A stretch of DNA of 64,000 nucleotides from Luidia sarsii (Eukaryota > Echinodermata > Asteroidea > Paxillosida > Luidiidae). The translations under genes were made by a program, and so were the position numbers. Shown here piece by piece: positions 53,206 to 63,064 of this stretch. The stretch is taken from contig OX465102.1 of assembly GCA_949987565.1 (NCBI GenBank), positions 20,562,857-20,626,856 of the forward strand, written 5' to 3'. Each line of letters starts with the position of its first letter. Positions within the stretch are counted from its first letter, which is position 1. Below the pieces are notes generated by a model. It saw nothing but the letters and a program-made list of their open reading frames with translations. It ran no database searches and was not told where the DNA came from.

Positions 53206-54785
53206 TACTGTGCATGTTTATAATTTCTGTTTTAAAACAGACCTGTCTTTCCCTCACAGGATTTTTATGTTTTGGGGTCATTTGTTTCAGAGGTCAAACA
53301 TCATCAATTTGACACTTGTTTGCATTACTTACAATTTACGTCAGACAGGAGGTTTCATATGTTTGTCAGCGAGTGTCTTCTTTCTCACAGTTGATTAAGT
53401 TTCTCAATCCAAACAATCAAATTCCAACCATACTGCAATTACTAGTACTAGCAGTATCAAACATATCCTGTTTCTGTTTAGTTCGAGATGTCTCTGAATC
53501 AGGAAGCTCCAAATTTGTGACGTAATTAATGTCAAAGTCCAAAGAAAGAAAGACAAAAAAGGAGGCTGTGATGGAAAGTTACCTAAGTGGGATAAAGATT
53601 ATCTCCAGAACATCTTTTGGGAGAGGTTTATGACAATTTGAGGAAAAGGAGGGATGGTGAAGTACCAATAGAGAAAGAAGAAAAGGCTGAACAATAACTT
53701 CATGAGAAAATGCTTCTTTATAGCACAGTCAATGGTGTTTAATTTTGGGCTGAAATGCAACCTTACTCTTAGATTGATTTATATTGGACTTTTCCTTGTT
53801 CCACAGCGTGATATCACGGCACATGTAGAATGTGATTTATGGGTTTAGCTTGTTTGTGCAGGACTTTGACGACCAGCAGGGCAAAGATGGTTTACCCAAG
53901 TCCAGAGTTACCCAGGGATCCTCTGACATATAAACATGTACCGGTGCTACAGTGCTTAGCCCAGGTTGTTGGAAGCCTCAACTCCTCAAGTCCCCAGACT
54001 GCCCAGGGTCCTCAGTAGGTGGGGATGGTTTGGCCAGCTTAGACTTGGTACATCTCACCCACAGCCAACCCTGGCACAGCGGTGCCTAATGACTTCACAC
54101 TGTGACCAGCACCAGGTGCTCATAAAGTTCGTAAATAAGTTTGCCATTTTCACGCTGGTGCATGCATGTGTACTGGTACACGAACATGCACATGTACGTG
54201 CACATATGATATACACACATCATATACACCACTGGCTGTCTGTGAAATGGCCTTATGTACACTGCCCATAAAGTAAGGACACCAGCCATTTGCCACCATT
54301 ATTCCAAACTGTACAAATTTCTGGCCTCACCCTTGTGAAAACACAATGACATAAACGTGATGTGCTGTACTGCACTGCTACCTTACACTTATCCTGTTGC
54401 AATGTAAAGAAGTTTTGCAAGCACAGCACCGGTACCAGTGCAGCTACAAACACTTTGATTAGAATGCCTCAGGCTCAATTCCAGGGGGAAAATTGGACTT
54501 AATCCCAAAGCTTTGCTTGAAGCCGTCGAGGGGGCGATGAAATAAATTTGTTAAAAGCAAGGGGTGAATAGAGTTTCTCTAAAGAAACACATTCGCCCGC
54601 GGTACAGACGTGAGGTATTTAAGTGGGCCAGTACTCAATTTTCACAGTGGGCGCTTGTGTTTTCCCCCCAGTTCTGCTTGGACACAGGACACGTAAGTCT
54701 CACTGTGTTGCAATGAATATTTACTTAAATTTTGTAAAATATTATGAAAACGTTGGAAACTGATTACTGACTTGAGCGACTGAAA
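53206..54785. other. No recognised feature
   Basis: AT-rich DNA. Short open frames are without recognisable domains or splice-phase support. Confidence 0.4.
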
Positions 54786-54905
54786 TGTATAAATCTAAAA
54801 AATGTAGAGGGCTTCACGTTTCGATCCTACATGTAGCAGGACTTTTGATAGGTCCTGCTAGTTTTGAAATGCCAGGTGTTCTACATTTTCTTGAGATTTT
54901 TGCTA
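54786..54905. mobile_element. Family B fragment, inverted
   Basis: GGGCTTCACGTTTCGATCCTACATGTAGCAGGACTTTTGATAGGTCCTGCTAG then TTTGAAATGCCAGG: the two arms of the family B hairpin, with a six-base GTACAT-type insertion (ACATGT) in one. Confidence 0.6.
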
Positions 54906-55169
54906 TTTGATCATTTAAGTGACATGTACTCGGTACATGGAGTTAAGTATTTTGCAGCAGTTTTGTTTATTTATACTGGGAACATGTACACATGTACATC
55001 GTAAAAAGTCTAAATCCTATATAGACTATAGTGCTACCCTTCATTAGGATTACCGGTATAGTAAGGGTAGGACTCCTTCTGAAAGACAGAACTTGTGGTC
55101 CTCTCAGAAAGGTACATGTATCTGTACAGGCGCTCTAAGGTTTAACTTCCAACTTAGATTTTAAAGTGA

Positions 55170-55465
55170 TATACAAAAATGTTGCAAACTGCTTACTGAC
55201 TAAAATAACCAAAATGCAAATCTTAAATTTAGTGGGCCTGACGTTTCGATCCTAGCAGGACCTTTCTCAAAGGCAGAGTGACAAGGACAAAACAGATACA
55301 TGTACACGAAGGAAGGGGGAAGAGAGTGAATAGGACACGGATGAGAAACAAAGGACAAAGAGTAAAGCTGGTAGGGAAAGATCAAAGGGAAGGGCAAGGA
55401 GTGGGGTAGGGATTAGTGAGAAGAGGGGGAAAAATCAAAGAGAGAAGTGTGGAGGAGTGAACTTA
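55170..55465. mobile_element. Family B Penelope-like fragment with extended body
   Basis: GTTGCAAACTGCTTACTGAC, AGTGGGCCTGACGTTTCGATCCTAGCAGGACC, then AGTGACAAGGACAAAACAG and the purine-rich body ending GTGTGGAGGAGTGAAC, parallel to 28832-29066. It is the longest family B copy in the window. Confidence 0.75.
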
Positions 55466-57004
55466 GATTTTAGTGCAATGTTTATCACTAAGACCTGTGG
55501 CTTGTGTGAAGAAAAGTCTATGTCAAAGGTTAAGTCAGAACATGTCAATGACTGGTCAGTACCTTGTTTGCTTGTTTGCTGAGGTTTGTGCTGAACTGAA
55601 ATCTTGGGTGCTGTACATGTACATACTTACCTTAGTACATGTAAATGTCCACGTATGCAATATGCTGTATATAATACTCTTGTTTAGTACATGTAGGGCC
55701 TACAGTAGTTAGTATACATTTGTACATTATGTAAACTTTATGTTTAAGCTATGCATATTGCATGGACATTATAAAATGAACTTTGGGTGTTCCCGTGTTC
55801 TTGAACAATACAGAATGATGTACAAGAATGACTTCTCGAACAATACGGTATAGATAAAGAACTGGGGAGAGGTTAAAGTATGTTTGTGTATACTTGTACT
55901 AATACCGGTATCTGCACGCCTATGGTACACACAGGAAAAGTAAATTGTCTTAAAATTAAAACTTCAATAAACCTAATTATCTTGGTTCATTCATACATGT
56001 ATGTGTCTGTGCATGTTTGTGTGGTTACAATACATGTATAAGAAGTTGTAAGGGACTTAAAATGTAAGTTTACATTCATGTTAGTTTAACCCTTCCCCTA
56101 AGACCTAAGGCTGCATGGGCTTAGATTTGGTATTTCCATGGCATTTGGGATTACAAGTTATTATATCACTAACAGTAGACTTGTACTTACAGTGTATGTT
56201 CTGTGGACTGCACAAAATGTATATTTATTCACAAAGAATGTTGATGAACTTCATGTACAGTACTGTACAGTATGTGTGTACACAATATGCTTGTTAGGAA
56301 TTATGGCCCACACCCAACTTCGGGCAAAGTACGTGCATGGTTGAAAGGCAGACAAAGGCTTTTCTTGTACAGAATGTAAAGGAATGTTCTATTAAAAAAA
56401 ATACACTGTATTAAAGTGTACAGTACGAGTGTACACTGTAAGTATTATTATAACATTACCAGTGCAGCTGTATGCTTTGTGTATTCTTGTACAGTAAGAT
56501 TAATTGGAAATTAGAAAATTCTTCAATTTTGCCACACTTTATTTGGTTGTTGTGTACCGATATGTACATGTTCATGCACTCATGGCCAAGTTGCATATAT
56601 ACAGGGTACACGGGCCATATGTACACTACACTGTACATCTATTTGCCAAGAACATAAATTTATGTTTCTTTACTTGAATCATACACTTCACTGATTACCA
56701 CATCATATAAGACAGCTGATATCAGATCGGATCCTCTTTGAAATCTAATGCAAGTCCTTGGTAATTTACTGGAACATTGATTAGAATATGTAAAGAAATG
56801 AACATTCTAGCTCTTTAGAATTCACAGGCTTTGCAAAGTGAAAATAAGTCAAAGGCATGCTTCCAAAGTTCTGTGTGACACATGACCAATCATATTTGAC
56901 CTTTGACCATCAACAAATTAATCTCAGAATAACAATTACTGTACAACTGTCTACTGGCTACTTGACCACATTTTGTTTTTCTTTTCATCGTGAGTATCCA
57001 ACTT
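55466..57004. other. No recognised feature
   Basis: AT-rich DNA with scattered GTACATGTAC words. No exon, RNA or element end can be supported. Confidence 0.4.
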
Positions 57005-57111
57005 AAAAAAAAAAAATGGAAAAAAATGGCAAAGAAAACTTTGACTTGACTGGGATTTGAACCCGAGACGTCTGGTTTTGCGTACCAGCGCTCTATACCA
57101 GCTTTCCAGCC
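57005..57111 (-). mobile_element. tRNA-derived SINE, minus strand
   Basis: Minus strand: GGCTGGAAAGCTGGTATAGAGCGCTGGTACGCAAAACCAG, then CGTCTCGGGTTCAAATCCCAGTC and the body TTTTCTTTGCCATTTTTTTCC. A CTGGT/ACCAG anticodon-like stem with a 7-nt loop is kept, but position 33 is C, so it is a tRNA-like pseudogene head rather than a tRNA gene. Confidence 0.65.
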
Positions 57112-59904
57112 TTTACAGTAGCTTAGATGGTGGGCCCCCGAAAAAGTCAACTACCACCGGGGTGGGGTGCCAGTCAGAAGCAAATCAACCATTAACTGCC
57201 GTATATCTCCAGGGATCACACCCCCGCTATCATTCAGATGAAAACAACAATGGTATTAAACCTGGCTACAAAAAAAGTACAGTATAGCTCAGGGATCACA
57301 CAAAAGTGGATGCAACTTTTTCAATTCAAGTTAAACAAACAAAGGAAAAAAACGCGCGCCAGTGCTCATTTCAGCTCATTTGAGCATTTGATGTTTGGGT
57401 CATTATACATTATCTGTTGTATTACTTTTTTACATGTATACATGTATTTAGAGTACCGGGGTACTAATAATCATGACTAAATTGACCTAACTGCAAATCT
57501 CATTGAATTCAAAAGGCCCAATGTTTAGATCCTAGCATATCCTAGCAGGACCATTCTCAAAGGCAGAATTATTATTATTTGTTTAACTATACATGTACTT
57601 TCATTATTATGGACCTGACTTAGAAACAGTCAGTCATGTGCCAAATAAATATCCTTAACATGTACACTTTTTCAAGCATGATTTTGACCCCCGAGGTGGC
57701 AAATCATGGAGACAAATACCTGCTTTATCAAATGTGTGAGGTGGGAGGCCTCACAGTGTAAATATGTAGGGCAACCCTGACACTCAATATGGTCAAGTAC
57801 ATGAACTTGTGTTATTCATGGCCTGGTTACATCCCAAGAGTCAAGAATCTTGCATCCACTCACAGGAAACCTGCGTAGAGTTGCATGTTGTTGTGTCTTC
57901 TTGTCAGCAAACACAGTGTACACATGTACCAGTACATGTACAATGTACATGTACATGTCCTTCATCCTGTACAGCCATTAGAGCCATAATTAGAGGTACT
58001 GTACCTACTTGAGCCATCTTAGTTTCATTTCAGGATTCATGCCAAGATCCTGCATCAGCTATAAATGTAAATTTATCCTGCATCGGATCGCATGTTGTTG
58101 TGTACTTGTCAGCACACACAGTGTACAGATACCGTACATGTACTGTACTTCATCCTGTACAGCCAAGTAACATACATGTACATGTACTTTCTCATTCACG
58201 GCTTATCGAATACCGGTACGTCATTTCAGGAGTCAGAACTCATGCCAAGATCCTGCATCAGCTAATGCAAACCTTGCATCGGGTGGCATGATGTTGTGTT
58301 CTTAACGCGCAATGTACATCCTGCCACATGGAATAGGCCTACACAGTATATTACCCAATTTAGTTGATGTCTTCATATTCATAACGTTCCATCTTTCACG
58401 TACATGTACTGTACCGTAGCAAAACGTAAACATGTACCGGTACCTCAGAAAAGAAGGGGAAAGGGGAAAAAAGAAGAAAAACTGCTATAGAGATGCGTGC
58501 AGAGTTCATCTTTTGCTCATCAAATGCTGCAAATTAGTCATACATATACCGCCAATTCACATTCAAAGTCTAATGCTGGTTGAAAAACCGGCTCCAACTT
58601 CCAAGATCAGTTTACTTTACACAAAACCTGCATCGAGTTGCTCGTTTCTAATATGATCGGTGAACTCTAGTTGTCACAGTTGCATGGTGCCTCCGTATGT
58701 CAAAATACAGGCTGTAGCCTCCCACCTACATGTACGTGAATACGCAAACCACACACATGCTGTGTAATGACGCTGATTAACGCTGGAATGCCAGGTGTTT
58801 GGGAGCTGGCTATTTTGCTGGCAATGCTCATGACATGATTACTTCTGACACTTGAAGACTTAGAACTGAGTTCATCCCAGGTACATGTACGTGTTCATGT
58901 ACATGTGTACAGAAGACCATCAGTGTACGTACTGTATCTGTACATGTACATTGGCCTGAGAATAACTGGTATGCAGGGGAAAGGATTGTATGGCCACTTT
59001 CTTAATTCATTCACATTTACTTCCAACTACTGGTAAATATTTTGTGGGCGTGTTACATGTAGTTTATCCCTTCCCCTAAGGATGTGTTTAAAAACCATAT
59101 AAAAATTATTGGATTCCAATGTGTACACATGTACACGTGTAGGTTTGCAAAATTGCACTTCCAGTAAGAATGGGCCGGCAATGTTGGGAATGTCAAGCCC
59201 TTCTAATCATTTTTTTTCTTCAAATTTGTATATTTCAGGCAACTTTAACCAGACTCGGAGAACAGCAGCTCACATTTTTTGGGATACTCTGTAAGACTGC
59301 CGCACGCTGCATATTATGAACTTTTTGTTTGAATTACCCAGTACATATGCAGAGGTATTTCATGTTTTCTTTTCCCCTGTTCTTCCCCTCTCCAGATAAA
59401 CTGTGCAGAGCACACTGTACGTTCACTTCACACTCCAATGTTGTTGACTGGAGCCCCATTGTTTGCTGAGAAACACATTCTTCCACAACTATGAATGGAA
59501 CAAAAGGTATGTCGATGATTTGATAAGCATGAGTGTGCAGTATTGGGAGGGAGACCGGTAATTTTTTAATCATTGTGGTTATTATCATATATTATATGTA
59601 CATGCACACGTATGTATACGTGTACATGTACCGGTCGGTTCTAAGTTCTTGCTCAGCTTTGATCATTGAAATTTTGTTTTTAGATTTGCACTCTTAATCT
59701 TCGATTGTTTCACTAGTCAGCAAGCATTTGGAAACATGTTTGTGTTGGTTTTTGGGGCTCGCTGCGAAGCAAAGGCAGCCTTTGTTATTATGTCTGTGGA
59801 CTCTGTCCCATCTGCCAGTGTCAGGGCGTCAAGCAGACAGAAGGGCTGCTGGTCTGGCTGCCCCGTCTGGTCGGCCATCTGCATGAAGTTTTAAGCTTCA
59901 GTCA
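57112..59904. other. No recognised gene; small repeat fragments
   Basis: A weak family B fragment lies at about 57510-57560 (GTTTAGATCCTAGCATATCCTAGCAGGACC) and a decayed family B tail at about 59690-59745. A segment of about 150 bp is imperfectly repeated at 57860-58000, 58060-58160 and 58215-58300 (CATGTTGTTGTGT...GTCAGC...CACAGTGTAC; TCATGCCAAGATCCTGCATC). Confidence 0.45.
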
Positions 59905-60140
59905 AATGAGACTTAAGGCTTTGCATGGTGGGTGAATCAATATAGGAAGGTTTACGGTGAACACCATGTATCAGGTCTCTTAAAGGAAGAGGTATGGTTC
60001 TGAAAAGAACCTGAGAATGCATTCTCCTGATGACGGCCAGAGCATACTGGTCGAAACGTCGAGTTACCCTCAGGTTCTTTTCAGAACCATACCTCTTCCT
60101 TTAAGAGACCTGATACATGGTGTTCACCGCAAACCTTCCT
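59905..60140. mobile_element. Family A foldback element with intact hammerhead-like core
   Basis: Flanked by the 12-bp direct repeat AAGCTTCAGTCA (59893-59904 and 60141-60152). About 40 unpaired bases (GGCTTTGCATGGTGGGTGAATC) precede a left arm of about 70 bp (AGGAAGGTTTACGGTGAACACC ... GGTTCTGAAAAGAACCTGAG), a 50-nt spacer and a right arm that is its near-perfect reverse complement. The spacer holds CTC (60024-60026), CTGATGA (60027-60033), a 6-bp stem GGCCAG/CTGGTC, GAAA (60053-60056) and CGTC|GAG. Confidence 0.8.
60024..60063 (+). ncRNA. Hammerhead-like ribozyme motif, Penelope type
   Basis: All invariant core bases CUGAUGA and GAAA are present. Stem I is CTC/GAG (3 bp), stem II GGCCAG/CTGGTC with loop AGCATA, and an extra C separates the core from stem II. 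Stem III is minimal (A-C against G-U in GAAACGTC). Cleavage would fall after C60060. Such tiny stem III forms are known from Penelope-like elements and are thought to work as dimers. Activity is unproven. Confidence 0.55.
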
Positions 60141-61079
60141 AAGCTTCAGTCAGAGGATCCCATATGTCACATATTATACACATACGTGTGTATGATTGTC
60201 TTGCTCTTGATTTTCCAGAGTGTGCAATGAAGGCCATTCGGTACATAGTACAGTGTACACGTATATATACACAGTTCTCAGTCACAGCTGAATCAGTTTC
60301 TGTCTTGTAAGGTGTTGTTCACAGTTTCATTTTCTAACAATCTGCATTATCTACGTAACACTCGGTATTTCTAACCCACTCTTTTCCGGGTGTCAGAGAT
60401 CCGGATCACCAACAAATGCCTTGTTTCCACTCAGTACGGAAAAGGCGAGTGTCGCCCACAATCGACCTTCATTGAGGGTAGACCGGACGTGCGGAATGAA
60501 TCGGGTCAGGTTGCAGGTCAACGCAAGGAATTGTGGGAAATATTTCGCGACAAACAAGCAAGATAGTGAGAGTATCAAATCAGACTTGGTCAGAACCGTC
60601 AGATTGCTGTCAACTTTCATGTTGCTTTACATCCAACACGACACACAATCCATTTAGAATCGCCAAATACCAAATTGGCGAATCATTTCTGGTACACCCA
60701 GGAACCATGCAGTGACCGCGTATGTTTCTCCTGCGAGTGTGACCCAAAGACACCCGGCAAGATCCACCTCAATGGGTGGTTGTTGGCGAGCGTTGGGTTG
60801 CCGGGTGACGATCGAAAAACGTGGCATGTGTTTGTGTTTCTACTGGACACTCCCCCCGGAAACACCCGGAGACGCACGGAAACACCCGGCAACCTTTCGT
60901 CAGTAGAAACACGCTGATTTGCCCAAAGAGGCTCCAGTGAGCAATCATAACATTGCTGTTCTAGTTCTGCTTTTCAACTTAAGTGATTGCACCAAGGATT
61001 TGCCACTGAGAAACTAGCTCCCGCTGAGACTTTTTTTGAGTTTTTGTTACCGGTAATTTTTTTTTTTTTAATGCAAAAG
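60141..61079. other. Unassigned; possibly SLC6 intron
   Basis: 60400-60915 may be a repeat element: TTGTTTCCACTCAGTACGG near the left end and CGTCAGTAGAAACACG at the right are roughly inverted. No exon was recognised before the pyrimidine-rich acceptor at about 61030-61079. Confidence 0.35.
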
Positions 61080-61385
61080 CTGAGAATAGCAAAGGCAGCT
61101 TTGTGGACGGCAGCCGGTTCGTCTTTGATGAGGCGCCCATGAACCGTGGTGACCAGCACGGGGACGAGATGAGAGGAGGGGGAGGAGGGGGAGGAGGAAG
61201 ACCCCCTGCCCCCGATGCCTTCATGCCCCGGCCCGCCCGCCCCTTCCCCATCTCGGAGCGGGACGAGAACCCCAAGCGCGGCAACTGGTGGAACAAGATT
61301 GAGTGCATCTTTGCCTGCATCGCTGTCTCCATCAACCCTTATGTCATCACGACGTTGCCCTACATGGTCTACTCAACTGGCGGAG
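61080..61385 (+). CDS. SLC6-like exon: N-terminus and TM1
   Basis: The acceptor is after a T-run (AATGCAAAAG|CT); nearby AGs at 61087 and 61093 are alternatives, so the start is uncertain by about 15 bases. The donor is GGCGGAG|GTAGGT, phase 1. The reading frame is fixed by RGNWWNKIE and GGG. The N-terminal part has a Gly8 run. Confidence 0.8.
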
Positions 61386-63064
61386 GTAGGTGCACTGCAT
61401 TCATTCAACAATCTAAAAGAAAAGAAAACCCATGGAATAACTCTGCAGGAAAGTCAGAGGGCGTGATCCCTGGAGATATACGGTACGGCAGTTAGTGGTT
61501 GAAAGCTTCTGGGTGGTGCCCCCATCCCAGCAAAGACTGGTTGACTGATAGGGAAGGTCACCACGTAATGGCTGGATAGCTCAGATGGTATTGCGCTGGT
61601 ACATGTACCTGAAGCCAGAGGTCTCGGGTTCAAGACCCGGTCCAGTCAAATTTGTTTTCTTTTGTTTTCTCAAATTTATTTTCAAAAAAATTATATACGT
61701 AAGTTAGTTCCCTGTCAGATTTTTGGCACCAGTGAGAATGTGATTCCAAGAAGCATCAGTGCTTTTCCCCATTGCCCGTTGTAAAGAATGTCGAGTGAGG
61801 GGCAAATCCCTATTGAATCACTCTCCAAATTTTGTTTTGGCCGATTCTGCTCCTTCAGCCAAGTGGATCGAGTCTTGGCATTCAGCCAACACACAAATCA
61901 ACTCACCGGTGGGAGTATTGAACAAATCCAAACATCCAAGACCCAAAGGACAACACTGTCAGCTTGCATCCGATCACTTTGTGTTCTTGTTGTCTCTCTG
62001 GCAGGTGTCTTCTTCATCTTGTATGCCTTGGGCATGTTCCTGATCGTCTTTCCCTACCTGGTCTTGGAGATGGCACTGGGACAGTTTTCCAGCTCGGGCA
62101 TCATTTCCATGTGGAACTTTGCGCCACTCTTCAAAGGTACTGTACTGCAATGAACTGAACTGGGCCCACTTTCATGGCTCTGCTTACCGTAAGCATAGAA
62201 TTTGCCCTTACGGAGGCAAAAATTCCATGCTTAACGTAAGCATATTTCACGGCCAATGTTATTTCTCGCTTCTGTAATGACAAAATTATTCACTACGTGC
62301 ATGCGTGAATTGCTTTCCTGCCTGGAATGCAAAATAAATCTTTGCATTGTCGTCTGCTAATTGCTGTGTTTTTAAGATTATTTTCGTCAAAGAAGGTAAA
62401 GCAACACCGTTAGGGGTTGAAAATTATACCTCGCCCAAACCTCCGTCTGTGAAAATATTTCTACGGATTTGCATTTGAAATTTAGGTAGTCGAATTCAAT
62501 GGACGACGGCCATTTTCCCCTGTTGAGCACAGAAATTCTGCACCAGCTCTTCTGTGTTAATCAGAGCCATGAAATTGGGCCTTGTTTACTTCCAGCTCGA
62601 ATTCTGGATGCAGAAGGTTATTAGTCATTGGTCATTAGTCTCATTACGTTATCAGTTTGTAATGCAAGCCAAATGGGAACAGCTCTTTGTCATGAACAGT
62701 TCTTGGTCATGACTGCTGAAACCAGATTTTCCTGTATTGAGTGTCTGTTTGGTTTTCCTCACCCAGGGATCGGTGTTGTGGCCACCCTGTGGCTAGCCCT
62801 GAACAACGTGGTGTTCACCGTCCTCTCCTCCTACCACCTCCTGTATGCCTTCTTCACCATCAAGCACGTCGTCACAGGCACCGGGCCCCTGCCCTGGCTC
62901 AGCTGCTCCCAGGCCTGGAACACCCCGCAGTGCCAGAGCAGCCTGCCCCACGACACGCTCGTCAACAACGTCACAACCACGCCCGCCTATGTGGCTGGAA
63001 GCTCGGTGCTGCAACAGCCCCCGGATTTTGTCCACAAGACGGACCCAGCCACTGAGTACTTGAA
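61080..63064 (+). CDS. SLC6-family transporter, partial (three exons, continues beyond window)
   Basis: Exons 61080-61385, 62005-62136 and 62767-63064 join in frame (phases 1, 1 and 2). They encode a Gly/Pro-rich cytosolic N-terminus, the pre-TM1 motif RGNWWNKIE, TM1, TM2 (FFILYALGMFLIVFPYLVLE followed by MALGQFSSSG), LFKGIG, TM3, and extracellular loop 2 with the Cys pair CSQAWNTPQC and an NNVT glycosylation site. This order is diagnostic of neurotransmitter:sodium symporters. TM1 reads CIAVSINPYVITTLPYMVYS, where family members have AVGLGNVWRFPY, so ion coupling may be altered. The substrate is not inferable. Upstream exons were not found and downstream exons lie past 64000. Confidence 0.88.
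61570..61735 (+). mobile_element. tRNA-derived SINE in SLC6-like intron
   Basis: GGCTGGATAGCTCAGATGGT (A box) to CTCGGGTTCAAGACCCGGTCCAGTC (B box) forms a tRNA-like head with a 7-bp acceptor-like pairing GGCTGGA/TCCAGTC. The anticodon arm is enlarged by a GTACATGTAC insertion. A T-rich body with CCCTGTCAGATTTT follows. Confidence 0.7.
62005..62136 (+). CDS. SLC6-like exon: TM2
   Basis: Acceptor TGTCTCTCTGGCAG|GT, donor TTCAAAG|GTACTG, phase 1 to 1. It encodes 43 full codons ending SMWNFAPLFK, with the family-typical E-M-A-L-G-Q-F. The open frame upstream of 62005 is intron. Confidence 0.93.
62161..62582. mobile_element. MITE in SLC6-like intron
   Basis: The left end GGGCCCACTTTCATGGCTCTG (62162-62182) pairs with CAGAGCCATGAAATTGGGCC (62562-62581), about 20 bp with one or two mismatches. 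Subterminal TTACCGTAAGCATAGAATT / AATTCCATGCTTAACGTAAGC forms a further hairpin. A related end is at about 49898-49965. Confidence 0.7.
62767..63064 (+). CDS. SLC6-like exon: TM3 and extracellular loop 2
   Basis: Acceptor TTTTCCTCACCCAG|GG, donor TTGAA|GTAAGT, phase 1 to 2. It encodes IGVVATLWLALNNVVFTVLS and the loop-2 Cys pair, ending PATEYLK. No next exon was recognised in 63065-64000. Confidence 0.92.

Noticed and set aside
57038..57111. tRNA-Cys-like gene on the minus strand
   Set aside because: The 7-nt anticodon loop lacks U33, the acceptor stem is mismatched and the SINE body follows the head.
60421..60917. Possible small genes on either strand near 60.4-60.9 kb
   Set aside because: The frames overlap each other on both strands, lack domains and lie in a probable inverted-repeat element.
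61570..61648. Functional tRNA gene
   Set aside because: A and B boxes are present but the anticodon arm is enlarged by GTACATGTAC, the D-stem is mispaired, and SINE body follows.
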